Part shown: piece by piece, positions 28,861-41,150 of the stretch
How positions within the stretch are numbered: the first letter of the stretch is position 1
How the letters are laid out: each line of letters begins with the position of its first letter
Origin: Lingula anatina
Taxonomy: Eukaryota; Brachiopoda; Lingulata; Lingulida; Lingulidae
Length of the DNA: 64,000 nt
NCBI RefSeq assembly: GCF_001039355.2
Contig: NW_019775609.1
Location: 119,208 to 183,207, forward strand
Reading direction: 5' to 3'
Position numbers and translations under genes: made by a program
Notes under the pieces: model-generated
Database searches by the model: none
What the model saw: the letters and a program-made list of their open reading frames with translations, nothing else
What the model was told of the DNA's origin: nothing

Positions 28861-31299
28861 TTTATTTTATTTTATTTATTTATTTATTTTTTTTTGCATT
28901 CCCACAACTGATTTGTACAATTTAATATAAAATCCCAGACCAGACTTGTGTAAGTTTGAAACACATGGTGCACATGTACTTTGTTAATTGTCGTGATATT
29001 GATCCATTAGGTCATGCCAGAAACTTTTGTTAACAAAAAGATACAATGTAGTGTACAGTTTTTATGAGCTTGAATTGATTTTGGTTTCATTTTGTGGAAA
29101 AATGGCAGGTGCAAGTCACTTAAATTTGATTAAAAATGTATTTTGCGAGTTAGAGTTTCTGACATATTATCATAAAGTTCTTGTTTAGAGATCGTTGTCA
29201 GTACAATAGGTTTAGGGAGAAGCACCAGACTGTGAAACTGCTCAACATACACGGGGGAAAACCATGGAAGTTCTGAAGGTTCAAAGGTTCTGCACTACAA
29301 AAAATCTGCATGTCTTCCTAATTCTGTGTAGGTCTCCTAGTGGATAATTCTATGCAATTTTTTTTTTTTTTTTTTTTTTGTGTTGTATTTCCACAAAAAC
29401 CTTGCCTGTCCAGAGGACCTGAATAAAAAATCTTGGTGGTCCTCTGGTTATTTACGCGGTCATGACTGGTCGGACCTTCAATATCACCTAGTCTGCATGA
29501 GACAGGGACTGTCAGTGATATCAGCCATGAGTGATATATGAATTTAAATTATCAATGGTGTCATCATAAGTTCAGAAACAACATCACTATTTGATGAAAT
29601 CAACAAAATGTCTGATGGCTCACTCCACCAAAAAGTGACCCTCCATAGTATCCTCAAATATGGGAAGAGACCAACACAAATTTCAAAGTGATGCATTTTT
29701 ATGAAACAGTTATGCTGATATTACATAATATAATAATATGTGTGCTTCACTGAACTTTAAAAAAATAATTGAATAATCTTCAAAATATTTTTACTAGTAA
29801 TTATCTAAAACTGATTTAGATCCAGCTGTTCCATCCAAACTTGAATGTTAGGAGTCAGTTTGCCAACTAATTGTTAGGAGCTTACTGTATAATTAATTGA
29901 TCCAAACACTTCAATGAATGCTTCTGTTATTTTGCTAATCTTTACTACAAAAGACACCTGCTGACAGCGTCAGCGTCAATCAATATTGTGGTGCAATATG
30001 CAAAAAGATTATGCCATATGTTTGAGTATGTTTTCTTTTAAATAATTTATTATTAGATTAAGGGAAGCATTGAGTATTCTTTGTCCCCTTAGACTAAATC
30101 TTGTTTTGAATGTCATTTCTCAAATTCTGGTTTGAGTAATTACTGTAAGGCATTTTGATCCTGTTTTATGTAAAATATCCCAATGCTCCTTGTACTTCTA
30201 TTTGTAATTAACTTATGCACAGCATGCAAATGTTTTTATTGTATTTTATATTTATTCTTAAAATTACTAAATATGGCTCATTCTTTTTTCTTTCTTTTTT
30301 TTATTTATTATTTAATTTTTAAAACTCAATTTCTCTTTATTTCTCTATATTTATTCTTTATTTTTTTAGAACTTAACTTTCAAAGGCCTAATTCTTCACA
30401 AGCTTCACAGTTATTTATAAATTTTGATTTTCTCAACTTCAGGGTGACAGTCAAAGGTCAGGAGATGAAGGTGAATATTTTTGACATGGCAGGACACCCT
30501 ATATTTTATGAGGTAGGTCTGTGATTTATCTAATCTTTTATCTAATATACGATTTATCTCTGATACTTTTTTAACTTGTTATTTATTCATTTATTTATTT
30601 ATTTAATTCTAACATTCCGGGTGGTGGATTCATACCAATATGAAATAATAAAAAAAATATATACTAGTAAACAGGGGTGCCCACTTCTTCTTCAGGTCAG
30701 AAATGAGTTCTACAAAGACACCCAGGGTGCCATGTTGGTGTATGATATTGCTGACAGGGGGAGCTTTGAGGCTTTGGAGGCCTGGTTGGCTGAGATGAGA
30801 AATGAGATAGGGAATCCCGCTGAGATGGATAATATTGTGTTCTGCGTGTGTGCTAATAAGGTCAGTTTGTCTGCGAAAAATTGGCTCACTTATGGTTCTC
30901 AATCTGTCCTAGAACATAATGTTTTTCTCTTTTAATGAAAAATGATCTTAATCTGTTTTAGGACATTCTGAAGGACTTCCCAAAAACAGTTCTCAAACTG
31001 TTACAATCATTACAGAACAACATTAGAACTGTAAAAAAAATACACCAAATGCTCTAGAGTAGATTGAGAACCGTAAGTGAATGTTAAATGAGACATATTA
31101 TGCAGGGGTTGGTGGCCAGTGTTTCAGGTGTGTCACAGATATGTGAAGGTTAACAGTTACGAAAAATCGTAATGTTTTTATCAGTATTTCAATAAAAGGG
31201 TTTCTTAGGTTCTATAGTGAATATTCAGACCCATAAATTTTTGGACTTTTGAACTTTTCAACTGTTGTCAGGCACCCAGTCTCTCTCTCTCTCTCTCTA

Positions 31300-31344
<45 letters not shown>

Positions 31345-32564
31345 AAAGAAGATGACATAAATGTGTCACTTTGTATTGGCTTTGGCAGAAGATGAGATGA
31401 ATATATTAAGAAAATGCTTCATTATTTAAATATAATTTTCAGTGTGATAAGAAGCGTGTTGTTGATGAGGCAGATGGCAGACTTTGGGCAGAAGGAAAAG
31501 GTTTTCACTACTTTGAGACGTCTGCTCAGACAGGAGAGGGAGTGGGGGAAATGTTCCAGGTGAAGTTTTATTTATTTATTTATTTATTTATTTATTATTA
31601 GAACTTTCTTTTTGCAAAATGGAATCAAGATGTAATTGCAGCATTAAATACCAGTAGGTGAAAAAAAGCAAGAACATGGAAAAATATTTTTATGTTTTAA
31701 AGATGTATAATATGACAGTAGTAAAGAAGAAAAGGAAATACACTATAAACCACAAACATCTAACACATATTTTATGTTCAACTTTGTAATACTGTTAATA
31801 AGTCAACTGATTGTGGACAATTTGGCTATGTGTATATATTTATAGCTTGTTTTTATTTAATGGCACAGGTTCTGTTTGAGGGGGTGTTGAGCACTGTTGA
31901 AAATGGCGGTAAACGTCGACCAATGACGACCCAGTTAGGTTACACCAAGGACCAGGCTGAGGCAATCCAGAGGTTGAAAAATTCCAAGAACGATTACGAG
32001 AGACTTGGTCTTCACCCTGGAGCTTCAAAGTATGTGGCACAATATTATATAAAATGATAATTAATTTATCAATTTATTAAAAGCACTTCTGATATATTCA
32101 AACATTGCTTATCATAGGTCTTCACATTGTAGCAATAGTCTGACAAGAGATAATGCGTGCACATGTGCATGCGTGCGTCTGCATATGATTCTACACCTCA
32201 TAAATGAGAATTACCAAGCACAAGCCGAAAATCTTTAATACTGTGGGCTTCAGCCAACCTGGACGTGGGCCTTCATCAGAATGAGATGTTGTTTCTCACT
32301 GACTGATAGGTGGTATAGCTAACGTGTGTTTGATAATTTTCATTTATGAACCAACTACCAAGCTAATGAAAAATTTTGCTGATTCTTCACCTGTTATCAA
32401 AGCTAAAATATTATTGGACTTCTTTCTATCTGTGCAGGGATGATATTAATAAGGCGTACAGAAAGTTAGCTGTTCTTCTGCATCCTGACAAGAATGTCGC
32501 ACCTGGTAGTGAGGAGGCCTTTAAACTTCTGGTCGCAGCTAGGACAAATTTGCTCAAGCGATGA
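26742..32564 (+). CDS. DNAJC27: DnaJ homolog subfamily C member 27 (RBJ), complete, 7 exons
   Basis: RAS/Rab-like small GTPase fused to a C-terminal J domain. Exons: 26742-26822, 27280-27362, 30443-30512, 30696-30860, 31443-31559, 31869-32029, 32438-32564. The total of 804 nt (267 residues) compares with about 273 in human. GTPase motifs: P-loop GNAETGKS at 21-28; DMAG at 69-72, followed by His where RAS has catalytic Gln, as is typical of this family; NKCD at 132-135 across an exon junction; ETSAQ at 158-162. The J domain (about 226-267) is short and has HPD at 241-243. There is no C-terminal prenylation motif. Vertebrate RBJ is linked to nuclear MEK/ERK signalling, and the family tends to be kept in ciliated lineages. 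Divergent from TUBE1 across a promoter with an RFX X-box. Confidence 0.95.
28600..28895. repeat. Low-complexity (ATT)n/(ATTT)n tract in DNAJC27 intron 2
   Basis: About 300 bp of almost pure A/T with ATT and ATTT runs. I see no gene in the rest of the 3-kb intron. Confidence 0.85.
31278..31341. repeat. (CT)n-(AC)n compound microsatellite
   Basis: A CT dinucleotide run followed by an AC run, in DNAJC27 intron 4. Confidence 0.9.
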
Positions 32565-32646
32565 TGACAATGATGGTCAAGGAATTGAGACTGAGATTAA
32601 CAGTGGCCTTCACAGTTCATTGTACTACAACTCAAAAAATAATCCA

Positions 32647-32652
32647 AATAAA
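32647..32652 (+). terminator. DNAJC27 polyadenylation signal
   Basis: AATAAA 83 bp after the stop codon of DNAJC27. Confidence 0.5.
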
Positions 32653-32659
32653 ATCACCA

Positions 32660-33585
32660 TTTGCTGATGGTTATTTGCTTGGGTGAAGAAAATTAAGAGA
32701 AATAACTTGATCATTTTATTATAATTATTCTATGTCTATTTTTCATTGATTTAAGGAAGAATTAGTGATTTGGTTAAACCAAATTAATCAGTGATATGTT
32801 AATAAACCTAGTCATTGGTGGGGCATGTTTACTCTTGAAGTGCGATGAAGATTCCCAGCGAAGACTATAATTTTATGGTATTTATTATAAAAACTTAATT
32901 AGCAGAATTATATCAATACTATACTGATAGTGTGTACTGTTAGACAAAATAGTGTCTATTTGTAAGTCATTTATGATGACCTGGTTTTTGTTCATAGTGC
33001 AAAGATGGAAATCATTACAAAACTGTTAAAAGAAGGGGGCATGTAATTTTTGTGGCTAATGGTAACCAAGTAAAAAACAAAGCTGTATTCCAGTTTGTAG
33101 CATGCCAAACTAGAAAATGGCATTTGTTTAATACATTTTTATAGACCAAGATTTATACTCAATTTTACTCAATTATTTATTTATTTATTTATTTATTTTA
33201 CACTCGTCTGCAGTAAGCTTCAAGAAAATGACATTCCATTTACAAATCCAAATATCTATGCACCAGTATTACACAATAAAGATACATAATATTGTAGTTA
33301 CCGATAAAATAAGGAAAGTAACACAGAGACTGACGGCTTCAAAATGGGCAAAGATCTTCAACAAAACCCAACTTTTCAGACGTAACCAGTATTGACCCTA
33401 AAAAATGTATTTCAGTCTTTGTCAGTTTACATTAGTCTAGACTTTCGCACTGTATACCATATTGATTTTTTTTTTTTTTTTTTTTTTTTTTGAAATAACT
33501 AAGATGTGGCCAAATGTAATAGACTGCTGATGACGTTGTGATGCTGGAGAGAAATATTATTGTTATTATATATTATGAATATAAA
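32660..33585. other. Intergenic AT-rich stretch
   Basis: An (ATTT)n run at 33173-33197 and a poly-T run near 33470. I see no gene between DNAJC27 and the receptor array. Confidence 0.6.
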
Positions 33586-33589
33586 GTTA

Positions 33590-33965
33590 TACCATAGTTT
33601 TTTGTACATTTCAACATTCAAGCCGTCCAATGTCTATATTTTTTCCCTTAAGTGACCAACTGAATGTATGCTCTAAGGAATACACTGTATATCTCACTTT
33701 TTGAAATCTGTCTGTTGAATTAAGACCCTAGTAGACTGTATTGAAGTGATACTGATGTCATTTTGACGTCACATAAAGTTATAACGTAGTCGTAATAACA
33801 TTTTGTGTATTCTTGAATTGCAAAAATATAGACACCTATTGTTTATGTTAAACGTTAGGTTCACTTGAAACTTCGTAATTATATTATACAATGTAGGTAT
33901 TTGATTAAATAGTTTGTAGGAGTTTCATATTTATCGTAACGGTATGAAATAAATAATTTCTTCCC
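33590..33965. repeat. Receptor-array spacer repeat, copy at array start
   Basis: Matches 40385-40790 (shared GTACATTTCAACATTCAAGC, TTGAATTGCAAAAATATAGA, GGTATTTGATTAAATAGTT) with the same order and orientation. It marks the beginning of the tandem array. Confidence 0.7.
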
Positions 33966-34440
33966 AGGAACAGGTATTTTTGCAGCTAGAAAAGGAAAAG
34001 GGAGAGAAATTGACCCAAACCGAAGTAGTTTATTAACGCATCTCACTAGAAAGCACGGTGTGACAGGAGCGGTACAGGTGACATTAGTCCCGTTTACTGA
34101 CCCAATATACTGACACTGTACACTAACCCTAACCTGGCATATTGGACCCCGAACTTCCATTTCTGGGACTACCATTCCTGTCACGCCTGGGATCGATCCA
34201 AAACCGTTCAAACCAGTCAGCACAGGGCTCGCCAGCTGACGTTCATTGACGTCATTGCAGGATACAACTTAATCAAGCTGTTTAAATACCATCTCCAATA
34301 CCAACGGACGAAATAAACACTCTCGCGTACATATTAAATGCGTACATTTGTCCCATAATGCACTTGTCCTGAAAGAAAATCATTAAAGTTTCGTTTCCAT
34401 GCACACCAGAGAACGAACCCGCATTTTAATATATAAGCAT

Positions 34441-34623
34441 CAGTGGCGGATTTAGAGGGGTGCCTTCTTGAAATTAGAATTTTGACTAGCTGAATCATAG
34501 TTCTAAACCGTACCAAATGGCAACGTTCGCCCTCTTAAATACCAAAAATTTCGCCAAGGAGTGGGGGGGGCTATCTGCTGACCCCCCCCCCCCCCTTTTC
34601 AAATAATCCTGGATCCGCTTCTG
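34441..34623. mobile_element. hAT-type MITE inserted in unit 1 promoter
   Basis: Ends CAGTGGCGGATTTAGAG and GGATTATTT (as its complement) through CTTCTG, flanked by AGCAT on both sides (34436-34440 and 34624-34628). The matching place in unit 2 (TATGAGCATTATG, near 44060) has no insertion. The same family is present at 7182-7493. Confidence 0.7.
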
Positions 34624-34823
34624 AGCATCTCGTGTATCCTTATGTAGACGTAACCTCTCCAGAATTGTAGATGGTGGTTTATTATTTAGTACTAAATTCA
34701 TTCCCAAACCACTTCCAGATAAATGAGTGGCAGGAATAGCACTTCATCGTGTGGATGTGAGAGTAACACTCGCGTATGCCAATTCTGACAGTGAACATAG
34801 AAGGACTGGTTGAGTTGAGAGTG

Positions 34824-34831
34824 TATAAAAG
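34824..34831 (+). promoter_or_regulatory. TATA box, receptor unit 1 only
   Basis: TATAAAAG between GAGAGTG and CGACTTTGG. Units 2, 3 and 4 have CACGAAAA or CACGAAAG at the same place. Confidence 0.45.
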
Positions 34832-35879
34832 CGACTTTGGGCGTTTTGGTTCTAGTAGTCGACTTCACGGAGAAATTTGAAAGAGAATTAACTTTATGAT
34901 AACTTGGATACATAAGGAGGAATTTGGTGTGCGCTGTCTAATTTGATTCAGCACAATTTATTTTTTCGAAACAGACGAGCAGTCGTCAGTCATGACAGCA
35001 ACTTAGAAGAGCCATTAAAGTAGTATTTAAAAGAAGATTTGTGACAGTGAAGCGTCTTTCTGGTATGTATAAGGTAAAATAGACACATTTTGATGTTTCA
35101 AAATAATACAAATTGGTACCTTTCAAGTACAGAATCCCGTGGTACGTTTACGATTTTAAACGTTATTTTAAGTTCAGAACATTTTGTAAATGTAGATGGT
35201 CGCCGGTTGTAATTTTTTTTTTTTTTTTTTTTGTCTTTCCACAACTCAAAGGAGAACATTTGAGTGGTGCACATGTTTTGTACAGATTGTGCATAACTGT
35301 TTATCATCACTCCATTTACAGTTAATTCTTTCCACACTGGACGATAATATTTACCCAGTACTATAGTATAATGATATTAAAATAATGGTGGGAAAGCCAA
35401 AATTATGCAAATTTTGCACAAAATCTGTGCATTATTGACCTGATTCATATGTTCGCTTTTCTAGATTTATTACTTAGAGGATACAGATCTTCTCTCTCTT
35501 TTTGCCCTCCCTTTTCGTAAACAAACTGGAAATGATTATTATCAAATCTTTTTCTCTTGATGTATTCCTTCACATACAGACTTGGCACTTATTACGGAAT
35601 ATTTTTTTCCAAATCATTTTCACCAGTTTAATTTCTTCCTATTTTGCTGACTGCTAAACGAAAATAAGGATTACAGTCGCGTTTTAATATCTTTTAATAA
35701 TCCTTATGATGTCATTGTGACATCAGTTCATTAATCGAATTCGCCAGTAAAGCAAACAAAAATACATTGCCTATTCTAAGGCATACGACAACCGTTAAAA
35801 GCGATATTTTGGATCTCCATATTTTCCAAATTATCATCTGTAAAAGAGTTACACGCTCCACAAAAGACCCTAATGTTAG

Positions 35880-36950
35880 TTTCTAGTCACAGCAACGGTC
35901 GCTGTTACCCCTAGGGCTCTGAAGCCGCAAGAAATTCCTTGGGAGAGGTTTTTAGAGTTTAATCTGGAATAACATTCCAGGCATCGGTTAAAACTTGTCC
36001 AATTCGGTTTAGTTTTGTTGTAGATCATGTAGGCCGTTGATTCGGCGAGTAATGACCTACTCACATATTGTCTTTATGGTTCAAATATGGCGATTTTGAT
36101 GACCAAAGTAGCTGCTCATTCCCTTGTTTCTGTAAGTTATCTGCGATTAAAGTGCTCTGTGTGAACCGCATTCTCAACGTGCAGCCTCAAATTGTTCCTA
36201 AGGTGCCCGCTATCAAATGATAGTCAAGTGACTCCCAGATTATTCCTTTATTTGATGTGGTTCAGGTTTTCATCGATGACTACCATTGGTGTTGTGGCAC
36301 CAATGTGGTATTCACTCCAAATACTGACGCTGTCAATGGCCTTAGTCACTTAGGATGTGGCACACGCTTCGTCGTGGGCCTCTTCAGGATGTCTGTAAAC
36401 TCTGTTTTGACTAGTTGAGCGGAAAAGATTAATTTTGACCTCAATTAAGAAAGACGCAGTTTCAGTGTTCTACCCAGAAACGGTCATGGTCCCCAATTTA
36501 TTAGAGAAACAGGCGACAATATTTGCTGTTTACAGTGGCTTCCTCAGAGGTCGTCTGGTAATCTAACCTGCCAAAACCAGTTTGGTCTTCGCTACGGGCC
36601 TTGAAAAAAACGCGTTCTGGTGGCAATTTGCCCCTCATTCTGAAAGGACAAGTTTGTTTTTGCTTAGTTGCAGCAGCATATCCAGAAGAACAGCGAGTCC
36701 TGTACCCTGGTGATAAGATTTCGATACATTGGGTGTGATCTCTGTGTAGGTACGGTACATCAGCCTGGGCATAACTCTATGAAACTGAGCCTACCGTTCT
36801 TTTTGACACAATAATCTGTCTGGCAATGTCCGTCTTTTTGTGCACCTTTCTGGCACAGAGGGACAATTATGTAAAACACCACTTAACTCATTTTATGCAC
36901 TGCAAAATCGACCGCTTGCCTGCAAAATTTGAGATTCATCTATGCAGTAG
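35880..36950 (-). pseudogene. Tc1/mariner-superfamily transposase remnant
   Basis: Read on the minus strand, blocks typical of Tc1-like transposases appear in order with frameshifts and stops: an NRVYRHPEEAHDEAC-like segment (36.3-36.4 kb, compare the RVYRRxGER block), then a SVSIWSEYHIGATTPMVVID-like segment (36.25-36.3 kb), then a degraded tail. It is clearly inactive. It lies in the inferred 5' UTR intron of receptor unit 1 and has no counterpart in the other units. Confidence 0.55.
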
Positions 36951-37166
36951 TTGCCGACATATGGAAACTTTTTGACCGAACCATGCTTTGCCAAAGCCAA
37001 GCTTTGACCAGTCCAAAGAAGCAGTACCCAATTAAATCACTGAGTATTTCACAATTCAGCAGTGCAACACACATGATACTTTGATAGTCAGTTAATTGGT
37101 AGCGACACCCCTGACTACACACTTCCCAAATCACATATCTTATATGAGATGTGGCTTTTTTTTTTT

Positions 37167-37476
37167 AACGAGTTTTTTACCTAGGCATACCTTTGAAACT
37201 GAAATATTCCATATCAAATGTCAAGACTGTACATTTATCTATGCGAATATTACTTCAATAACTGCCGTAATTGCGAATTTAATCGGGCAGAATTATACAC
37301 AGTGGCGTGAAAANTTTTTTTTTTTTTTTTTAAACGAGTTTTTTACCTAGGCATACCTTTGAAACTGAAATATTCCATATTAAATGTCAAGACTGTACAT
37401 TTATCTATGCGAATATTACTTCAATAACTGCCGTAATTGCGAATTTAATCGGGCAGAATTATACACAGTGGCGTGA
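37167..37476. repeat. Short duplication around an N (assembly join)
   Basis: About 145 bp (37167-37313) is repeated with one difference at 37332-37476, separated by a single N (37315) and a T run. Same signature as the join at 23726, and no such duplication exists in units 2 or 3. Confidence 0.8.
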
Positions 37477-37916
37477 AAAAGTGATGTTATTATTTTTGTA
37501 AAGTGATGTGAAAAAGTGATGTTACTATATATTAATTAATTGATTCGATTTTTATTTATTGATTTATTTTTGTACAATAGTGCAAGAAATGTGCAAGTAA
37601 TACTGCACGCTTTTAAAGCCGTACCGAAGACAGTTAACAAGTTCGAATGTGGGATAGCTGTCGCTCGCGCGCGTGCACACACACACACACACACACACAT
37701 CTCAAACTGTTGCTGTGAAATAAGCCTACTACTTCATCTTCTCATTGCAGGAAAGATACAGTCAAACGACAGGCGCAGCATCCCAGAAACCACAATTACT
37801 TAGAACCAGTCCCTACATCGCTGTTGCTTCATCGATAGGAAAGTGTATCAACGGCAATCTGCATAAAATAGTAGAACCTCGTAAGAACACGCCTACTAAA
37901 TATAAGACTATCCAGC

Positions 37917-37958
37917 ATGAGTGAGCCGTTCCAGGAACACCGAGGTAATCGGCTTTGA
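37917..37958 (+). other. Upstream ORF in receptor 1 leader
   Basis: A 13-residue reading frame (MSEPFQEHRGNRL then stop) lies in the leader exon 59 nt before the receptor ATG. The same frame is kept in unit 2 at 45022-45063 (MSEPFLEHTGNRL). In unit 3 the ATG has become ATA. Confidence 0.45.
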
Positions 37959-38016
37959 TGTTCCAATTGAATCCCATGTGAATTCAAAGGACCGATCAAA
38001 GGACACAAGTTTCATC

Positions 38017-39078
38017 ATGTTGAACAAAACCGCTAACCTGGGCTCCAACTTCGCCAGCGACTACCCAGGCCTGTCCCCACAGGAGCTCTGCTGGGTGTTC
38101 CAAGGAAATTGCTGGTGTGCCACGATCTACGTCCTGACCATCATTGGATTCGTGGGGAGCCTCTTAACCTTTATTGTTGTCCTCCGCAGTGAGCGTCTCC
38201 GTTCGAAGTCCACATTCGTCTACCTGTTGTTCTTGGCGGCAGTTGACGAGTTCGTGCTATTGTACCTCTCAGGGGAGTGCCTAAACTTTCACCTGAGCCC
38301 CCCTTCAACTGATCAAGTCTGCATGATCGAATCTGTAAGGTACGTCGTGAGTGACACCTTCGTGTATCTGTCCGTGATCTACGTGACGGCAGTGACGGTT
38401 GAGAGACTGATCATTGTAAAATGGCCGTTGAAAGCTGCATATCTGTGCCGAAGGCGGACGGCCATCGTAGCGTGCGTCGTGACCGCTTTTGTCGTCTTGG
38501 CCTTCAACTGCTATAACTTATCTATGTGCTACGTTGGGATTGAAACGATAAGCTTAATCATTACAGCCGGCGATTACATGTTCATAACAATCCACGTCAT
38601 CTTGGGTTTGACGATCGCAGTTTTAACGGCTATCATCATCTTCGAATTGTCGCGCTCCAGTGCCAGACGCCGGCAGATGATGACGGCGACACCAGCAGCG
38701 AGGGCAAGTTCAGGGTCAACAAGGGAGTCATTCGCCCAGAAAACCCACGTTTTGCTCCTGACCACGCCCATTTCTTTCACCATTTTGGCGTGGCCCAAAT
38801 ATGGTTTTGACATCTGGTTGGCGACGATGGAGATTCAGGGTTATGCATTAGGCGAAGATATACCGATGATTTATAACGTTGTCAGAGAAGCGTTATTTTT
38901 GCTGAGTAAAGTAAACCATTGTATTAACTTTTACCTCTATGTCGCCTCTGCACCTGTTTTCAGAAATGAAATTAGACGTGCGTTTTGCAGACCAGGGAGG
39001 TTGGCAAAAACGAATCCACATCCAAATAACATTCACGACAGTAGATCAAGCGTGCGTACTGTATCAAGTCGTATCTGA
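38017..39078 (+). CDS. Class A orphan GPCR, tandem copy 1
   Basis: 353-residue seven-transmembrane receptor in one coding exon. The start is the first ATG in frame (38017); the open frame runs further upstream but without an ATG. Rhodopsin-class marks: LAAVDEF in TM2 with the usual Asp2.50, paired cysteines at the top of TM3 and in extracellular loop 2, ERL in place of DRY, and a TM7 ending NFYLY where NPxxY is usual, followed by VFRNEIRRAFC as helix 8. The tail is shorter than in copies 2 and 3 because a segment after FCR is missing. The pattern resembles lophotrochozoan peptide-type or chemosensory receptors. Ligand unknown. The leader exon starts at 37751 after a TTGCAG acceptor. Confidence 0.85.
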   Translation: MLNKTANLGSNFASDYPGLSPQELCWVFQGNCWCATIYVLTIIGFVGSLLTFIVVLRSERLRSKSTFVYLLFLAAVDEFVLLYLSGECLNFHLSPPSTDQVCMIESVRYVVSDTFVYLSVIYVTAVTVERLIIVKWPLKAAYLCRRRTAIVACVVTAFVVLAFNCYNLSMCYVGIETISLIITAGDYMFITIHVILGLTIAVLTAIIIFELSRSSARRRQMMTATPAARASSGSTRESFAQKTHVLLLTTPISFTILAWPKYGFDIWLATMEIQGYALGEDIPMIYNVVREALFLLSKVNHCINFYLYVASAPVFRNEIRRAFCRPGRLAKTNPHPNNIHDSRSSVRTVSSRI

Positions 39079-39178
39079 ATTCTCAATGTTGTTATAAGAT
39101 GGCTTAGGTAGAAGTGGGCTCACGAAGAAGTAAACGCGACATACCAAAATAGAAGCACGGGGCCAGAGTTCGTGGAAC

Positions 39179-40172
39179 GTAAAGCCGGGGTCCCAACCCA
39201 ACGTACGGGATTTTACGTCTAGTCTAAGGACAAAAACATGGGGATTTCGTGCGCGAGGAGCACGCCCATCATGCAACTTTTGGAGGTCGTAGACAGCATG
39301 TAGAAATAATTCGACAAGATCAACAGCCGCTGCGTGCGGTCTACGAACTCTCAAAAAATGGAAAAATTACGACAGGCACCTGTCCAGCTGTCGTACGGGA
39401 CACGTGAGGAACCTCTTTTAACCCCACTGCTCCTGGGTGGCTACGGTGCGTGCGATGCACGTGGTTAAGGCGCTCGATAATCGTACTTATATCTTGCTCA
39501 CTATGTGCTCACTCCACATTTCCGCGCGCCCACCGTGTGGAACTCACGGGCTTCGTGCATGTTGAGCCAGAAGTGGTCGCTCCATGCGTACGGACCGCGA
39601 GTTTAAAAGAAGGGGCATGAACGAAAAAGCATTATTTCTGATGTCAAGTTTTAAAAAATGCCTAAAAAGACAGCAAAGACCAAGGGAGGGGGAGAGGGGG
39701 CAAGCCAGGTATGATTGGGCTCACCATTTTGAGCACTGCTGCGGATATAATGATCTCCTCAAACATGCACTGTTTTTATACCTTCCCCAAAACATCTCAA
39801 CACGCAAGATTCCCATGCAAAGGACGAGCAACAACTGTAGGAAGTCAGCAAGACTGTCCTACGTCTACTTGCGTTGCCCTTGCGTTGCCTGTACTCCCTG
39901 TACGCATAACGCACGTAGTGCACGATGCTTGTACTTTGCATGCAAGGGGCGCGCGGGACACGTGCGAAAGCCCGTCAGGCGCAGAGGTACTTCTGACATG
40001 CGGAGGCTGTGCTTCACACGTACTTTCCACGCACTTTTTTCTTGCGCACTCATTGCAATCACCAGTTACTTGATTTCTTCCCTACGATCTAGCTACGGCC
40101 CAGCCAGACGAGAGGAACCTTAAGAGAGGAACGTCCTGAAAACCGTGCGTGGAGTTGGGACCCAGGCTTTAC
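39179..40172. mobile_element. 994-bp GC-rich non-autonomous DNA transposon
   Basis: Begins GTAAAGCCGGGGTCCCAAC and ends with its imperfect complement (GTTGGGACCCAGGCTTTAC); the inverted match continues into ACG(T/C)ACGG, about 35 bp. It interrupts the receptor unit 1 3' flank: at the corresponding place units 2 and 3 read from CAGAGTTCGTG..GGAACG straight into the GTGCT(T/G)TAGATGCAAGG block. Richer in G+C than its surroundings, with repeated ACGTG motifs. Open frames inside are not convincing as genes. Confidence 0.65.
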
Positions 40173-40384
40173 AAAACGATAATGTACTCATGCTTTAGAT
40201 GCAAGGTGACACATTTCAATCAAAAACTTATTATGGTTGTACTGTAAGCATTTTAAGTTTTTATTTATTTTTTTAAATATTTGCGGTTTTTAGATATTCA
40301 AAAACGAGACTGGTCTCGCTTGTCGAATTTCCCCGTAAAAAGACTTAGTACATCCAAGTATCTCCTTGTTTAATGTCGTATATG

Positions 40385-40790
40385 CCGTAATTTTTGTACA
40401 TTTCAACATTCAAGCCGTCCAATTTCTATATTTTTTCCCTTTTTTCAATATAAGTGAGGTGACCAATTGAATCTTTGCGCTTTGAATCTTTGTGGAATAT
40501 ACTCGTTATCTCACTTTTGGAAATCCGTCTGCTGAAGACCCTAGTTGACTGTATTGAAGTGATACTGACGTCACACTGACGTCATTTTGACGTCACATAA
40601 AGTTATTACGTAGTCGTTAAAACATTTTTTATATTCTTGAATTGCAAAAATATAGATACATATTGTTAATGCTGAACGTTAGGTTCATTTAAAACTTCGT
40701 AATTGTATTATACTGTGTAGGTATTTGATTAAATAGTTCGTATGAGTTTCATGTTTGTCGTAACGGTACTTGCAATCCGTCCAATGTGCA
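40385..40790. repeat. Receptor-array spacer repeat, second copy
   Basis: Same sequence as 33590-33965, lying between units 1 and 2. It has an extra TTTTTTCAATATAAGTGAG segment and a duplicated TGACGTCA-rich piece. Confidence 0.7.
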
Positions 40791-40959
40791 TGCTGACGTA
40801 AAATGTACTTAAATAAACTCAAGGTGTAAACCAGAACTTTGCCTTTCGTTTTATTTTATTGACCGTGTTGAGAAACAAGTGGTATTCTGTCCTCTTTCTA
40901 AGCTCTGTCATCTTGGCCTTTTTCTAAGACCGTATTCAGTTTGATTAGCACACGTTAGT

Positions 40960-41080
40960 TAATCACCGTCCTAGCTGCTCAGACAAGCTGATTGCACTGA
41001 TTGCACTTTAGCCAGGATACCTGCAGAGTTGGACTGACCCAATTTGTACGATCTGTGAATCTCAATACGCCCTATGCTAA
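40960..41080. repeat. Family A MITE right-end fragment
   Basis: GATTGCACTTTAGCCAGGAT, CTGCAGAGTTGGACTGACCC and GTACGAT match the right end of the family A elements. A matching left end is not evident. Confidence 0.45.
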
Positions 41081-41150
41081 TGTCACACTAACCTGTCTTA
41101 CCAAATGTCACAATGGCATCGATTTAAACTAATGCTACAAGGTACAGTGT

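Larger units (their letters stand above)
33966..35062 (+). promoter_or_regulatory. Unit 1 promoter and 5' untranslated exon
   Basis: Matches the sequences before units 2, 3 and 4. The final part (GACAGCAACTTAGAAGAG, then GTGACAGTGAAGCG) ends in CTG followed by a GTATGT donor at 35063, conserved across units, so this is inferred to be a non-coding first exon. The partner acceptor is the conserved TTGCAG before GAAAGATACAG at 37751. Only this unit has a TATA box (34824-34831). Confidence 0.55.

Noticed and set aside
39584-40123. 179-codon plus-strand open frame
   Set aside because: It lies wholly inside the GC-rich inverted-repeat element, overlaps equally long frames on both strands and has no recognisable domain; high GC alone explains it.
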